Positions 9,596-19,660 of a stretch of DNA of 64,000 nucleotides are shown here, one piece after another. A program made the translations under genes and the position numbers. The notes under the pieces were generated by a model. It was not told where the DNA came from. It saw only the letters and a list, made by a program, of their open reading frames with translations, and made no database searches. How positions within the stretch are numbered: the first letter of the stretch is position 1; each line of letters begins with the position of its first letter. The DNA lies in NCBI GenBank assembly GCA_021292165.1, contig CM037880.1, positions 138,324,564 through 138,388,563 of the forward strand. Direction: 5' to 3'. Source of the stretch: Shinisaurus crocodilurus (Eukaryota; Chordata; Lepidosauria; Squamata; Shinisauridae).

Positions 9596-9935
9596 CACAC
9601 TATCACAGGGTGGTTAACAAGCCATGATGGCTAGTTAACCACGCTGCATGTGCCGGTTGTGTGCCAGCTGATTTACATAATTACCCTCCCCGGGCGTGGC
9701 TTCTCGTGTCAGCCAAGCCCAGCGAGGGTGGCTTGCTGGGGTGGTTAACAAACCACTCAGAACCCCTGACCTGTTGTAGGGTCATGGGCTGGTTTGATAA
9801 CCACCCGAACAAGCCACCCTCACCGGGTTTGGATGGTACAAGAAGCTGCTGGGACCGAGGTTCGATCTGGCAACCTGGTGCCCATGGGCACCAGAACCCA
9901 CAACTGTGGGTTAATAACCCACCTGGAGCCCAGTG
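9596..9935. repeat. Complex foldback cluster (ggttaac)
   Basis: Several inverted repeats lie in series. The largest pairs gagggtggcttgctggggtg plus gttaacaaacca (about 9,723-9,759) with its complement at about 9,790-9,830. Smaller ones use ggttaac, ccatgatgg and tgtgggttaataaccca. It is probably a foldback transposon. Clean ends were not found. Confidence 0.65.
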
Positions 9936-10630
9936 AGGACTGCACATGCTCAGTGGCCATGCAATGCTGATTACCTGTGAAAAGCCTGAAGAGAATCACT
10001 CCACACCGCAACAGCCATCACTGTATTTTCAACTGTCCTTTCTGCTCTCGCCTTCAACACACACGCAGCATAACAATATTTGGAGGGAGGGAGAGTAATG
10101 CCTGTATATTATTGATATTATTTTTTGGTGGGGGGAAAAGGACCCTGAACTAAAATGGGACAACCGTAAGTTCAGAGATGCTAGAAAGATATAATAGCGG
10201 CACAGAAAGAATAATGACAGACTTTGCACTAAAAGGCACACAAAACATGCTGTAATGCCCTGTAAAAAAAAAGGGAGAACAAAAAAGGAACTACAGTTGG
10301 TAATAACAGCAGACTACCATATAGTTGCTCGATGAATGCAGCCTCCTAGCAACCCAAAATCACCACCCTTTACTGAACAAACTGATGCCAGAGCAGTACA
10401 TTCACATCCACACCTTTATCTGGCAAGCAAAGAGCTTCCAGTAATGCAGAGAGCTCTCTGACCTCAGAAAATAAAAATGCAGGTAAATTGAACGGATGAA
10501 AACTTCCATTAAATATTCCGGCTGAAATAGAATGATCTGAATTGGAAAGCTGCAGTGGAAAAAAGCCTTCACATATTTTAAACCATGATATGTGCTATGT
10601 TTAACATCATTGATATCAAAGTAATAATTT

Positions 10631-10664
10631 GAGGAGGAGGAGGAGGAGGAGGAGGAGGAGGAGG
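10631..10664. repeat. (GGA)n microsatellite
   Basis: About eleven uninterrupted GGA units. Confidence 0.95.
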
Positions 10665-10989
10665 ATTGTGTAGGTTCTCCTTCAATTTACCAGAATTTCC
10701 CAAGCTTGCTTTCTTATGTTTGTATATGTCTATGCATAACTTTCCCTGTATCTGAATTTAATAAATAGCAATAGTTAAAATGTTTTCCTTTTCAAATCTT
10801 GCACAAAAGCCTCATAGCAGAAGCTTATTACATATAGAAAATGTCCTCATTAGGGCAAGAGTGAATCTGATTACACTCCCCCCTCGCCTTTTTTTTTTTT
10901 TTTTTTTTAGCATGCTATTTATTTGTTCATGACTTATATCCCATGAAATGGTTCCAAAGAAACCCCTCCACCCTCTGGGCAACTTACAG

Positions 10990-11022
10990 TACGTGCGCGC
11001 GTGCGTGCGCGCACGCACACAT
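10990..11022. repeat. Alternating purine-pyrimidine tract
   Basis: gtacgtgcgcgcgtgcgtgc continuing to gcgcgcacgcacac is almost strictly alternating and self-complementary, a type known to favour Z-DNA or cruciform structures. Confidence 0.8.
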
Positions 11023-11077
11023 AAAAATCCAAATACAACACAACATAGTACAAAGCTATGATAATTTTAAAAATCAG

Positions 11078-11234
11078 TAATGCAGGCCACATGCTGGAGC
11101 TAAGCAAGTATGAGCTGGGTCAGTGCTTGGATGGGTGACTGCCTGGGCTGCCTACATCTGTTCTCCTGCATTGAGCAGGGGGCTGGACTTGATGGTCGTA
11201 TAGGCCCCTACCAACTCTACTATTCTATGATTCT
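11078..11234 (+). mobile_element. 5S rRNA-derived SINE, short-head subfamily
   Basis: The head reads taatgcaggccacatgctgg, then agctaagcaagtatgagctg and tgcttggatgggtgactgcc, which keeps the 5S A-box and C-box in diverged form. The 3' end is the CR1-like cattgagcagggggctggac and tattctatgattct. It shares the head variant with the copy at 60,982. Confidence 0.85.
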
Positions 11235-11382
11235 TGCAAGCTGAATTCTGTTATATTAATTATGAATTCCTGTATTTGTATGTATGTCACTTCAAGATTG
11301 CTTTTCATGGTGGGAGGCAACACATAAACCACTTAGCGATATATTTTGATATGGTAAGTAGTATATAAATGGATTAAATAAT

Positions 11383-11387
11383 AAAAT
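11383..11387. repeat. Target-site duplication aaaat, left copy
   Basis: aaaat here and at 12,151-12,155 immediately flanks the solo LTR. Confidence 0.85.
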
Positions 11388-12150
11388 TGTGAAGGACCTC
11401 TGCAGGTCCTTTGCGCGAGTTCGGAACGGAAAGGGTTAACCGGCACGGAGGAAATCCTCCCCTTGCGGCTCTAGCCAAAGCTAAGTCAGCCGCGACCTGG
11501 ATTGACACGGGGAATATAGACCAAACAGCAACCTACATTTGTTTACAACACCTTTAATGGAGCAGACTAATACACTATAGGAGTTTCATAGTAAAAACAG
11601 ATGAGTCACAATGGGGATCAATTGAGCGTAGGATAGTCTATGTAACAGGCTTGCTAGACACAGAGTAACAGAACACCAGAGAACCTAACTTACTAGTCTC
11701 GGTCTCTCCTGCGGGCAATCACCGGCACCGTCCCCGAGGCTGGAGGGCTGCTTGCTGACCGAAGTCAGGGCTTGATCCATGCAGAGCGTGCACAGCTTCC
11801 AACAACCTTGACGGTCAGAGGTTTGCCCCAACCCCTTCTCTAGACTCCTCCCAGTCCCAGGTGATTCGCCAGGTGGATTCCCGCCCGCGGAGGGTTGGCA
11901 CCGGATGGGTGTTCCTAGGGAGCATCTTTCAGCTCTTTGAGACTGCAAGATGTTTTGCACCTCCTCGGGGTAAATTGTAAATGTGCCCTTTGTGTGAAAT
12001 GCAGATGTGACCTGTTATGGCTATGTCTCCCTTGCCCAGGGTGAGGATTATGCAGAGAGGCTTATGCAGAGCCAGAAGGGATGGGAAAACAGGGAGGAAC
12101 AAGATATACCAGAATTCAGGGGTGATGGGTGATTAGGCTTTTTCTCCACA
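11388..12150 (-). mobile_element. Solo LTR (763 bp), antisense, family shared with 38,055-38,875
   Basis: On the minus strand it begins TGTGGAGAAAAAG and ends GGTCCTTCACA, so it has TG...CA ends. An exact 5-bp duplication aaaat flanks it. The copy at 38,055 aligns along its whole length, with shared blocks such as cacatctgcat, cagtctcaaagagctg, ctccattaaa and gccggttaaccc near the 3' end. ATTAAA at 11,553-11,558 (minus strand) is a likely polyadenylation signal. No internal region or second LTR lies beside it, so this is a solo LTR left by recombination. A 5-bp duplication fits Gypsy-type elements and some endogenous retroviruses. I cannot tell which. Confidence 0.9.
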
Positions 12151-12196
12151 AAAATAAATAACTTTTATTATTAATAATGATGAGATGATGATGAAA

Positions 12197-12197
<1 letters not shown>

Positions 12198-12241
<44 letters not shown>
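12198..12241. repeat. (ATT)n microsatellite
   Basis: About 14 ATT units immediately upstream of the R4-type LINE remnant. Confidence 0.95.
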
Positions 12242-13128
12242 TCTGTACTAGGATAGATGCCTGGTACAATAAGCCATTACATGCCCAGTATATAAAAAAT
12301 ATCGAAGGTAAAGTGGATAAGGCTAATAATTGGATATGGCTAAAATCTGGGGCCCTAAAAAAGGAGACGGAAGGACTTACTATATTTGCTGCACAAGAGC
12401 AAGCACTTCGGACCAATGTAATTAGAGTAAAAAACTGAAAAAACTGGAACGGATAGTAAATGTAGGCTTTGTAAAGAAATGGATGAGACAATAGATCATA
12501 TTATTAGTGGATTTAGTAAGATCGCACAGATTGATTACAAAGGACGCCATAACTGAGTCGCGGCAATGCTACATTGGAATTTGTGCAAGAACTATGAGAT
12601 ACCATCTGCGAAATACTGGTGGGAACATGAACCTGAAAAGGTGGTTGAGAATGATGGAGAGATGGTTAAGATCTTGTGGGACTTTAAAATCCAAACTGAT
12701 AAGAAGCTCGAGCACAATACCCCAGAGACATCACTGTGGTTGAGAAAAACTTAGTTAAGCTGATTGATGTGGCGATAGTCCCAGGTGATAGTCGGGTAGA
12801 AGAAAAAGAGATTGAAAAGATCACGAAATATCAGGATTTAAAAATTGAAGTAAAGTGTCTCTGGGAGAAAAGAACAACAGTGATTCCAGTAGTGATAGGA
12901 GTGTTAGGGGCAATCCCAAAAGGGTTGAAAAAATACTTGAGTGCAATTGGTATTGATAAGATCACGATAGAGCAGTTACAAAGAGTAGCACTACTAGGTA
13001 CTAGCTGCATAATCAGACGATACCTCACTGACTCTTAGGTACTAGGTTGTACCCGAGCAGTGGGGTTCCAAAAATCCGGTCCAAACATCTGGTGGATTGT
13101 GGATATCTGAATAATAATAATAATAGGC
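12242..13128 (+). pseudogene. R4/Dong-type LINE, C-terminal endonuclease remnant
   Basis: The translation in shifting frames is the C-terminal end of a LINE with a restriction-like endonuclease. At 12,461-12,514 a CCHC-like knuckle reads CRLCKEMDETIDHIISG, with the last Cys replaced by Phe. Frame 12,566-12,730 follows (MLHWNLCKNYEIP, ending KLEHNT). After a frameshift near 12,722-12,735, frame 12,736-13,038 gives VVEKNLVKLIDVAI, KEIEKITKYQDLK and VIPVVIGVLGAIPKG, typical of R2/R4-type endonucleases. The expected RPD residues fall on the frameshift. The reverse transcriptase is absent. A short 3' UTR ends in (AAT)n at 13,111-13,127. It is dead, and R4 rather than another endonuclease-bearing clade is a recognition call. 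Confidence 0.85.
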
Positions 13129-14114
13129 CCTGGAGCTTCTGTGATTTTAGGATTTGGCCACCTTTGCTAGTGGCATTTGGACTGAAGTACTTCAGTGCAG
13201 AAGACTCATTAGCAGCACGTTCTTCAAGCTATCAAATTTTAACTAACTTACATTTTTATGCCGCCACTCAAGCAGCCTGTTAGGAGTACATTGCTGGACC
13301 ATGACCTTATGCCATCTGGGGCATAGTGATAATGATGCCTGTTGGAATTGCCATGAATCTAAGGCCAGTTTGGTTCATATGTGCCGAAGGATGCAGGTGC
13401 CCTAAAGTTGTACAATTTGGGGAGGCTGCAGTGGTTACTTTCTTACTTTGTCTTTCTCACTGATTGTTACTTTTAATACTTTAATCTTGGGATAGATATC
13501 TATATATGTTTGGGGAGCTCTCTTACTATTAGGTGCTTAGGATGGTACAATAAGCATGCCTCTGGCAAGTTCCAGACTCTGAAGACAGTGGATGATTGAA
13601 CATATATTATAATGTTAAGTTCCAAGAGCATTCACGCAAGCAATTTCCCCACCCTATAAGGTGACATTTTGTAGCTCTTAAGATACACAAAGAAATGTGT
13701 CATGGGAATGAACCAAAACATGGAAGTTTGGAAAGACTCAAAACTCACTGCTGTTTCTGCTGCTGGACTTCCTGTTTTATCAACCGTATGTGGAGAGTTT
13801 GTGCCACGACCTCTGATCACCGTAGTCCTACCTGGACACCACCCTGGTTTTTATGGTTACACTAGGTACTTTTCACAACATTTCAAGGTTTCCCTTCAAA
13901 TCATGAGGATTAGAATGTTTAAAAAAAATGGGGTTCGCCACGTGTACACTAGCTGCAACTTTCCATGTACCTAGCTGTGGCAAACCTGAAGCCACAGTTA
14001 AGGTAGCCATTTGTGCTTCACCAAAAAAGTCAAAAGATGGCAGAGTTTGTCATAGCATTTGCACATGCTAATTTATATGTACAGATTCAAATGTGGAAAT
14101 AATGACTATAATTT
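13129..14114. other. Unclassified sequence
   Basis: No repeat or gene recognised. A frame at 13,702-13,974 shows no recognisable features. Confidence 0.5.
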
Positions 14115-14120
14115 AAATAG

Positions 14121-14340
14121 CCAGTGTGGTGTAGTGGTGAGAGTGTTGGACTGGGACTCGGGAGATCCGGGTTCTAGTCCCCGCTCGGCCATGAAACTCA
14201 CTGGGTGACTTCGGGCCAGTCACTGACTCGCAGCCTAACCTACCTCACAGGGTTGTTGTGAGGATAAAACGGAGAGGAGGAGGAGGATTATGTAAGCCAC
14301 CTTGGGTTCCTTGCAGGAAAAATAAATAAATAAATAAATA
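14121..14340 (+). mobile_element. Sauria-type SINE, near full length
   Basis: The tRNA-derived head (ccagtgtggtgtagtggtga, ggttctagtccccgctcgg, which holds a B-box-like ggttctagtcc), the body, and the ccttgggttccttgcagg tail with AAATAA repeats are all present. A possible target duplication aaatag lies at 14,115-14,120 and 14,341-14,346. Transcription would be by RNA polymerase III from the internal boxes. Confidence 0.93.
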
Positions 14341-14504
14341 AAATAGAAATGCAATACATCTCGCAGAAGACTGTGACGTGGTGACCCTTCTACCTGCTCA
14401 GTCTGCTGTGCAGGTGCTCACTGTTGATGAGATACTTTAGGGTCCCTGGTCTCCTTTCTTATGGTTCTTTGTCTTTAAGCTGGACTTGCACTGGACAACC
14501 CTTC

Positions 14505-14592
14505 AAATAGAGGACAATATCGCCCAGAGTGGCCAGGTACCGGCTAGGTGGACAATTTACAAATACAATAAATAAATAAATAAATAAATATA
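14505..14592 (+). mobile_element. L2-like LINE 3' terminus
   Basis: The block atcgcccagagtggccaggt plus the AATAAATAAATA tail matches the 3' ends at 1,485-1,569 and 42,110-42,190. Only the last part of the 3' UTR is present. Confidence 0.75.
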
Positions 14593-15210
14593 CTTCAAAT
14601 AGATTACTGTCTTCTCTAAAGTAGGACGCATGGCCACCCTAGCCATTGACCATACTATGGTAGGAGCCGTTTTGCTTTGTTTTGCTGCATTAAAAGCTAG
14701 TCATTTAGAAATACATAGCCTCCTCCCCCCCCCCGTGGATTTTCCAATAATTGTCCAAACCAGACAATATCTTAAGAGAGGGATATCCTTTCTGAATGAA
14801 AATTCTATAGAGAATCTTCTCGTGGCATATGGTGACCTTTCATAGATGTCTAACAAGGAAAAGCAGGGCAAAGCAATGCATCCCTTTCCCCTCTATTGGT
14901 TTAATAGCTCTCCCTGATTTGATTGCAATTTGAAACTGCCAGTGGCACTTTCCTACTTGATCTTATTTAGTTTTGCCTTTGCATTAAATGGATTGGCTTT
15001 ATTTTCACAAACAGCTTTGATTGAATGTTGTGGAAGCATTGCTTTTAAAGGGATAGGCCTTGCTACCTTCAGATGAGTTGCCTCTAACATAGCAGCACTG
15101 CTACGACAATATCATTATGGTCATTATTTCTATAATATTTTTTGTGTGCACAAAATGGCAAGTTGTTCCTCTTCATAAGAATGGCACAAAAGGCAGCCCC
15201 CCTATGTTCA
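14593..15210. other. Unclassified sequence
   Basis: AT-rich, with no recognised repeat or gene. Confidence 0.5.
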
Positions 15211-15320
15211 GTTTTAGATTGTAGGCTTCTTAGAGGCAGGGACCTGTCTAGTTTTGGTTTATAAAGCTCTGCAAAGCACTATGTACACTGGCGGTACTGA
15301 ATAACAACAACAACAACAAG
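15211..15320 (+). mobile_element. CR1/L2-type LINE 3' end with (AAC)n tail
   Basis: ttttagattgtaggcttctt, gaggcagggacctgtct and ctctgcaaagcactatgtac form the usual sequence of a LINE 3' UTR family (attgtaagc...cagggactgtct). Related copies are at 23,235 and 33,355. The tail is (AAC)n. Confidence 0.7.
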
Positions 15321-15989
15321 AAGAACAGCAACAATGAAGATGTAGGGTTGGATCCAAATTTACACTGGATCACCCACTCTGGCAAAAGTGTACTTTCCGG
15401 CCCACTCCTTCCCACGGCAGCCCTTCCAGCCTCCTGAAAATGCTACACAGACAGCCAGGAGTCCCTGCTGAATGGGATGTCCTGAGGGTGGGAGAGGGAT
15501 TCCTAAAAAATCGGGTGGAGGAACTTTCCATGAGCAAAGTCCTTCCTCTCACAGAAGGTTCCATCCTTTTGTGGAAGGCAGATCCTGGATCCAACCCAAT
15601 AATAAAAATAATAATATAGATTAGGCCATGTTGGGGCGATAGATTTCTATTTCCAGGAGTGCCAAAAATGCTAACAGTAAATTTATTACATTTGTCAAGG
15701 GGAAATGTTTCAGGAGCAGAAGTGCCTTCTGATCTTTGCCAGTATTCCTTCAGGAAAGGCAGTTGTTGTTTTTTTTGCTTTCGGCCAACAGAATTTATTC
15801 AGGCAAAAAACCAACCAACCAACCAAGGACTTTTAAGGTCAACATATGATTTCAAAGTGACTTAAGTTTATAATCTGGTTCCACACAGGTCCACACCTCC
15901 TTAGAATACTGCAATCGATGGGATTCCTTTTTTTCAAAAATGGCTTCAGTTTCCATCAAAGATTTGGGGGATTGTAATAAGGCTGTAAA
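15321..15989. other. Unclassified sequence
   Basis: No repeat or gene recognised. It contains a CCAA tract near 15,810 and AT-rich runs. Confidence 0.5.
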
Positions 15990-15993
15990 TTAA

Positions 15994-16098
15994 ATGACTA
16001 ATCTTGCCATGACGCTGGTTGTGTATAAGGCAGGCACAAGGCTGTAAATGTGCCTGACTTACACACAACACAACCAGTGTCATGGCAAGATGAGTCGT
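15994..16098. mobile_element. Inverted-repeat MITE flanked by TTAA
   Basis: The left arm atgactaatcttgccatgac and ctggttgtgt are repeated in reverse on the right (acacaaccagtgtcatggca, agatgagtcgt). A second inner pair (ggcaggcacaag / tgtgcctg) completes the foldback. TTAA is present on both sides (15,990-15,993 and 16,099-16,102), which suggests a TTAA-targeting (piggyBac-like) mechanism, although the termini do not look like standard piggyBac ends. Confidence 0.75.
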
Positions 16099-16102
16099 TT
16101 AA

Positions 16103-17420
16103 CACTGCTATCCAGAGTTTGAACTTCTTCCCTTCTGTTTGTAGGAGATTGGAGCCATAACCATTTCATACAGACAGCAGCGCTCATAGCATGAATATCA
16201 AAATGGGTACCTGGAGCCATGAATGTGATAATGGCTAATATTCAAGGTCATCAGCACTCCGCAGCATTATTCACACACTGGAATACTTGCTTTATGACAT
16301 CCAAATCAATGATACTCGCAATTTACAACAAACCTTTCATTCTTTCGAAAGAGAGAATGAGATTCAAAAGTGCTCAGATCTGTCTCTCATATCCAGCTGG
16401 ATGCCATTAATTATTTACATTTCTTGGTATGCTTCTTTTAAAAAACAAACAACCCATCCCTCGCCCCACTTTCCTTCCAATTTGACAGATATCATGCTGT
16501 ATTCCAGCTCTTGCAGTTCTTGATCGGAGTATTCAGACCTGCAACAACATAGTTCTCTGGCTTAATCTGTAAGCCTACTCAGCTTTCAGCCTATGAAGTA
16601 CAGTTGGCTGAATCTTCCTACCTAGTTCAGTACTTAGGGCTGATTCACATAGGCTTATATGTTGTTGAAAAACACCTCACCCAGAGTTTCATCATTAGAA
16701 GGCACATGGCACAATATGTGCACTGGCTCCACTGAAGGGTACTGTATTTGAGTTGATGAGAGGTGATATGGAAATTGCGTAGAGTGATCTGTTTGCCCTA
16801 TGCAGAATGCAGGAGGACATTGCTACATTGCTGACAGAATGCCAGCAATGTACACTTGGCATATGTCACACCGGAAGATGAGCAAGTCAACAAATCCCTA
16901 AAGTTGTGGGTGGCATTGTTGGGTCCTGTAATAGTGTTTCCAGAGTAGGTGTGGGGACAGAACTGGCATCTGGGTTTCTTGCTGGGTCCGGTCCCTGTGT
17001 TTGCATCCTTGTTTATAGATGGCATCCCCAATCTAACTAAAACAGCTATTCTGTAGCAGCAACAGGCCACATAACAAAGAATAAATGGAGACAAATCTGA
17101 CATGAGAAATGGCAGTGGGGGAGAACACTTTGGCCTCCCAGGACACTCTGTCCCTGACCTTCAGCCAGGTGGCCACTGTGGAGCAAAGAAACTTCAGAAG
17201 GAGCTTAGAGTGACAGAATGCTGAGCTAGAATACATCAACAGGTTTAATTCTATTGCCAGAGGCTGAATCGGGATAAAGGATTTTTATCATACTACGAGA
17301 GTTTCATTGGCTTACCTAGTGTGCCAGAGTGTTTGTGTTACAAGCAACAACTCACTGTTTACAATTCGCCCCCATCCTGCCCCTGCTATATTTACTGTAC
17401 TGAAACTCTTCCTAATACTC
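16103..17420. other. Unclassified sequence
   Basis: No gene recognised. Frames at 16,219-16,523 and 16,798-17,239 are short, overlap and show no domain. Confidence 0.5.
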
Positions 17421-17510
17421 CATGCATCTGATGAAGTGGGCCATAGTCCACAAAAGCTCACACCAGGATAAATGTGTTAGTGTTTAAGGTGTCACAGACA
17501 GGACTCTTCA
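17421..17510 (+). mobile_element. Dispersed amniote repeat fragment
   Basis: The string catctgatgaagtgggccat, then agtccacaaaagctcaca and taaatgtgttagtgtttaag, is a decayed copy of a repeat common in amniote genomes. I know the motif but not its family. Confidence 0.55.
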
Positions 17511-17846
17511 TGGGATATGTAGTTTTCTCTGCCTCCTGAATTAAATTGGGAAGCAGAGGAAATGACAATGCCCATTATCCTTGGCAGGAAATTATGCTCC
17601 TGAGCATGTTCAGAGGATGGTTTCTACCTAAGGCCAGTTAATTCCAGGTACAAGACCTTCCTGCTCCCAGCTACTCCATTCCTTTTGTAAAAGTAAAGGA
17701 ATTGTGCCTGTGAAGGACAGGAACTGGCCATGTATGGCTGACTAGCTGCAGGAGTTACAAGCAAAAAAACCCTATTACAAGTTAGATCCAAACTCAAAAG
17801 GGTCTGACTGACCCTGATTCAAAGTGAGGCTTCTTTAACCATTTGA

Positions 17847-17868
17847 ACACACACACACACACACACAC
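17847..17868. repeat. (AC)n microsatellite
   Basis: Eleven AC units. Confidence 0.95.
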
Positions 17869-18633
17869 TTGAAGTTCACTCTCATCACTAACAAACTATC
17901 AATCTAGTTACCAACCCTGGACCTTTAGGGTAACTAATTAACTATATCCGGGGTAACGTTTCTAGGCATTCTCATCAGTTTAAAATAATAAATAAATCAT
18001 TGTCTGAAGCACCCAGGCATCAACAGAATTTCCTCAGGCCTGTGGCTGTTGCCTCACCATAATTATATTTTATAATCCCCCTTTGCACACAAGAACTCAA
18101 TTCAGGTCCTTCTCAGTGCATTTACAATCCCCTTCAAACCCATTAGCTGTATCAGAAGCTTCACAGTATCACTCTCTCTTCAAAATATTTTATTATGAAG
18201 TTACTGTATTACAAAACTGTGAATTATGAATATTTAAGCCATACGTACCAAGCCACTGAAAGCAATCTCATTCTTTCACCACGCCAGCAAGAGCTGGAAG
18301 GCCCCTGTGTGCTGCTGTGTTAAATAGATTTCATTTCCCAGCAAAGAGCAGGGATATGTTATTTTTAAAAAAGGTGTCACGTAGTCACATTGGAAATGTG
18401 CTTTTCTCTACTATGTTGTGTAGCTCCTCTCACATCTGGGACCAATTTTTCAAAATAGTTCAACCAGACAAAACAGACGTAACATCGGCCTTATCAGTAA
18501 TTATTTCAGCATCAGGAGTTCTCCCCACAATAAGAGCTCTCCTAGTCCTATTTGTTTTAATTGTATGATCCACTCATATAAACCAGTGTGAGTGCATTGG
18601 TCAAGAGACCCATGTGTTCATCTATTAAGACAC
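17869..18633. other. Unclassified sequence
   Basis: AT-rich. A frame at 18,317-18,568 ends in a hydrophobic run but has no recognisable domain, conserved start or partner exon, so I do not call it a gene. Confidence 0.45.
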
Positions 18634-18641
18634 ATACATTT

Positions 18642-18779
18642 CAGCCTTTCCCAGCTTAGTGCCCCCCAGATGTTTTGGATAACAATTCCCAGTATTCCTG
18701 ACCATTGGCCATACTGGCTGGGGCTGATGGGAGTTGAACTCCAAAACATCCGGAGAGCAACAGGTTGGGGAAAGTTGCT
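18642..18779. mobile_element. hAT-like MITE, CAGCCTTTCCC family
   Basis: Inverted ends cagcctttcccagc and ggttggggaaagttgct enclose the usual core (aattcccag, ggctgatgggagttgaact). Flanking 8-mers atacattt (18,634-18,641) and ttacattt (18,780-18,787) agree at 7 of 8 positions, consistent with a hAT duplication. The same family is at 45,447. Confidence 0.8.
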
Positions 18780-18942
18780 TTACATTTCAGGTTGCTTAAA
18801 ACCTTTGCTAAAACCGTGGTTCTGGGATAATTTTCCTCTTACTGTGACTCTATCTCCAGGACTGCTCCCTGTCACTAGAGTGATTCTGAGTAAGTTTGAT
18901 CACGGTGGCATTTGCTTTTTTCTAACACCCTTGTCACTAGAG

Positions 18943-19048
18943 CAGTGTTCTCCAACCTTGGGTCCCCAGATGTTTTTGGCCTACAACTCCCAGCATGCTG
19001 GGAGTTGTAGGCCAAAAACATCTGGGGACCCAAGGTTGGAGAACACTG
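18943..19048. mobile_element. Perfect 106-bp palindromic hAT-like MITE
   Basis: The element is a perfect inverted repeat with no spacer: each 53-base half, starting CAGTGTTCTCCAACC, is the exact complement of the other around cagca|tgctg. An exact 8-bp duplication cactagag flanks it (18,935-18,942 and 19,049-19,056). Perfect arms and a perfect duplication indicate a fairly recent insertion. The central ctacaactcccagcatgc resembles the ZNF143/THAP11 site. The same family is at 34,652 (complete) and 60,000 (left half). Confidence 0.95.
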
Positions 19049-19085
19049 CACTAGAGGCATCTGTAAAGTCTTCCACACCTGTGAT

Positions 19086-19099
19086 TCCTCTGTGGATGA

Positions 19100-19140
<41 letters not shown>

Positions 19141-19660
19141 ATTTCATTTCATTTCATTTCATTTCATTTCTAGACCACCCTATAGCCGAAGCTCTTTGGG
19201 CAGTTCACAGCAGTTCACAAAATACAAAACACAGATGATACAATAAAAATACAGCTTAAAGTACAGATACCATAAAACACAGCATAAAATGTCAATATAC
19301 AAAATTTAAAGCAGTATAAACAGCTAAAACAATTTCAATTAAAAAAAACTAGATCTAGTAAAACAGCTGACATGTCCCATCATATGCTATTAAATACCTG
19401 GGAGTAAAGGACACTCTTAACCTAGCGCCAAAAAGATGACAGCGTTGGTGCCAGGCGGGTCTCAGTGGGGAGATCATTCCAAGAATCGGGGGGGCCACCA
19501 CTGAGAAGGCCCTCCCCTTGTTGCCACCCTCCAATCCTCCCTAGGAGGTGGCACTCGGAGGAAGTCCTCAGATGCAGATCATAGTGTCCAGGTAGATTCA
19601 TGTCAGGAGAGGCGTTCCATCAGGTATTGCGGTCCCAAAGCATGTAGATAACCATACCAC
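19086..19660 (-). mobile_element. L2-like LINE 3' part, antisense
   Basis: On the minus strand the sequence encodes the RRRAFSV..P..W...P end block (gtggcaacaaggggagggcc, tctcagtggtggccccc) and ends in a 3' UTR (cagagcttcggct region), then TGAAA repeats and (ATC)n. The + strand copy at 25,195-25,800 has the same 3' end and (ATC)n tail. It has no intact frame. Confidence 0.8.
19100..19171. repeat. (GAT)n and (TTTCA)n microsatellites
   Basis: About twelve GAT units are followed by six TTTCA units. They form the antisense 3' tail of the LINE. Confidence 0.95.

Larger units (their letters stand above)
9936..11077. other. Unclassified AT-rich stretch with simple repeats
   Basis: No gene recognised. 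It holds a (GGA)n tract, a long T run near 10,889-10,908 and a CG/TG alternating tract. From about 10,909 (atttatttgttcatgactta) there may be an antisense LINE 3' end. Confidence 0.5.

Noticed and set aside
18317..18568. Frame ending in a hydrophobic run, considered as a mitochondrial insert or membrane protein
   Set aside because: The residues do not match any mitochondrial protein I know, and there is no neighbouring mitochondrial gene order.
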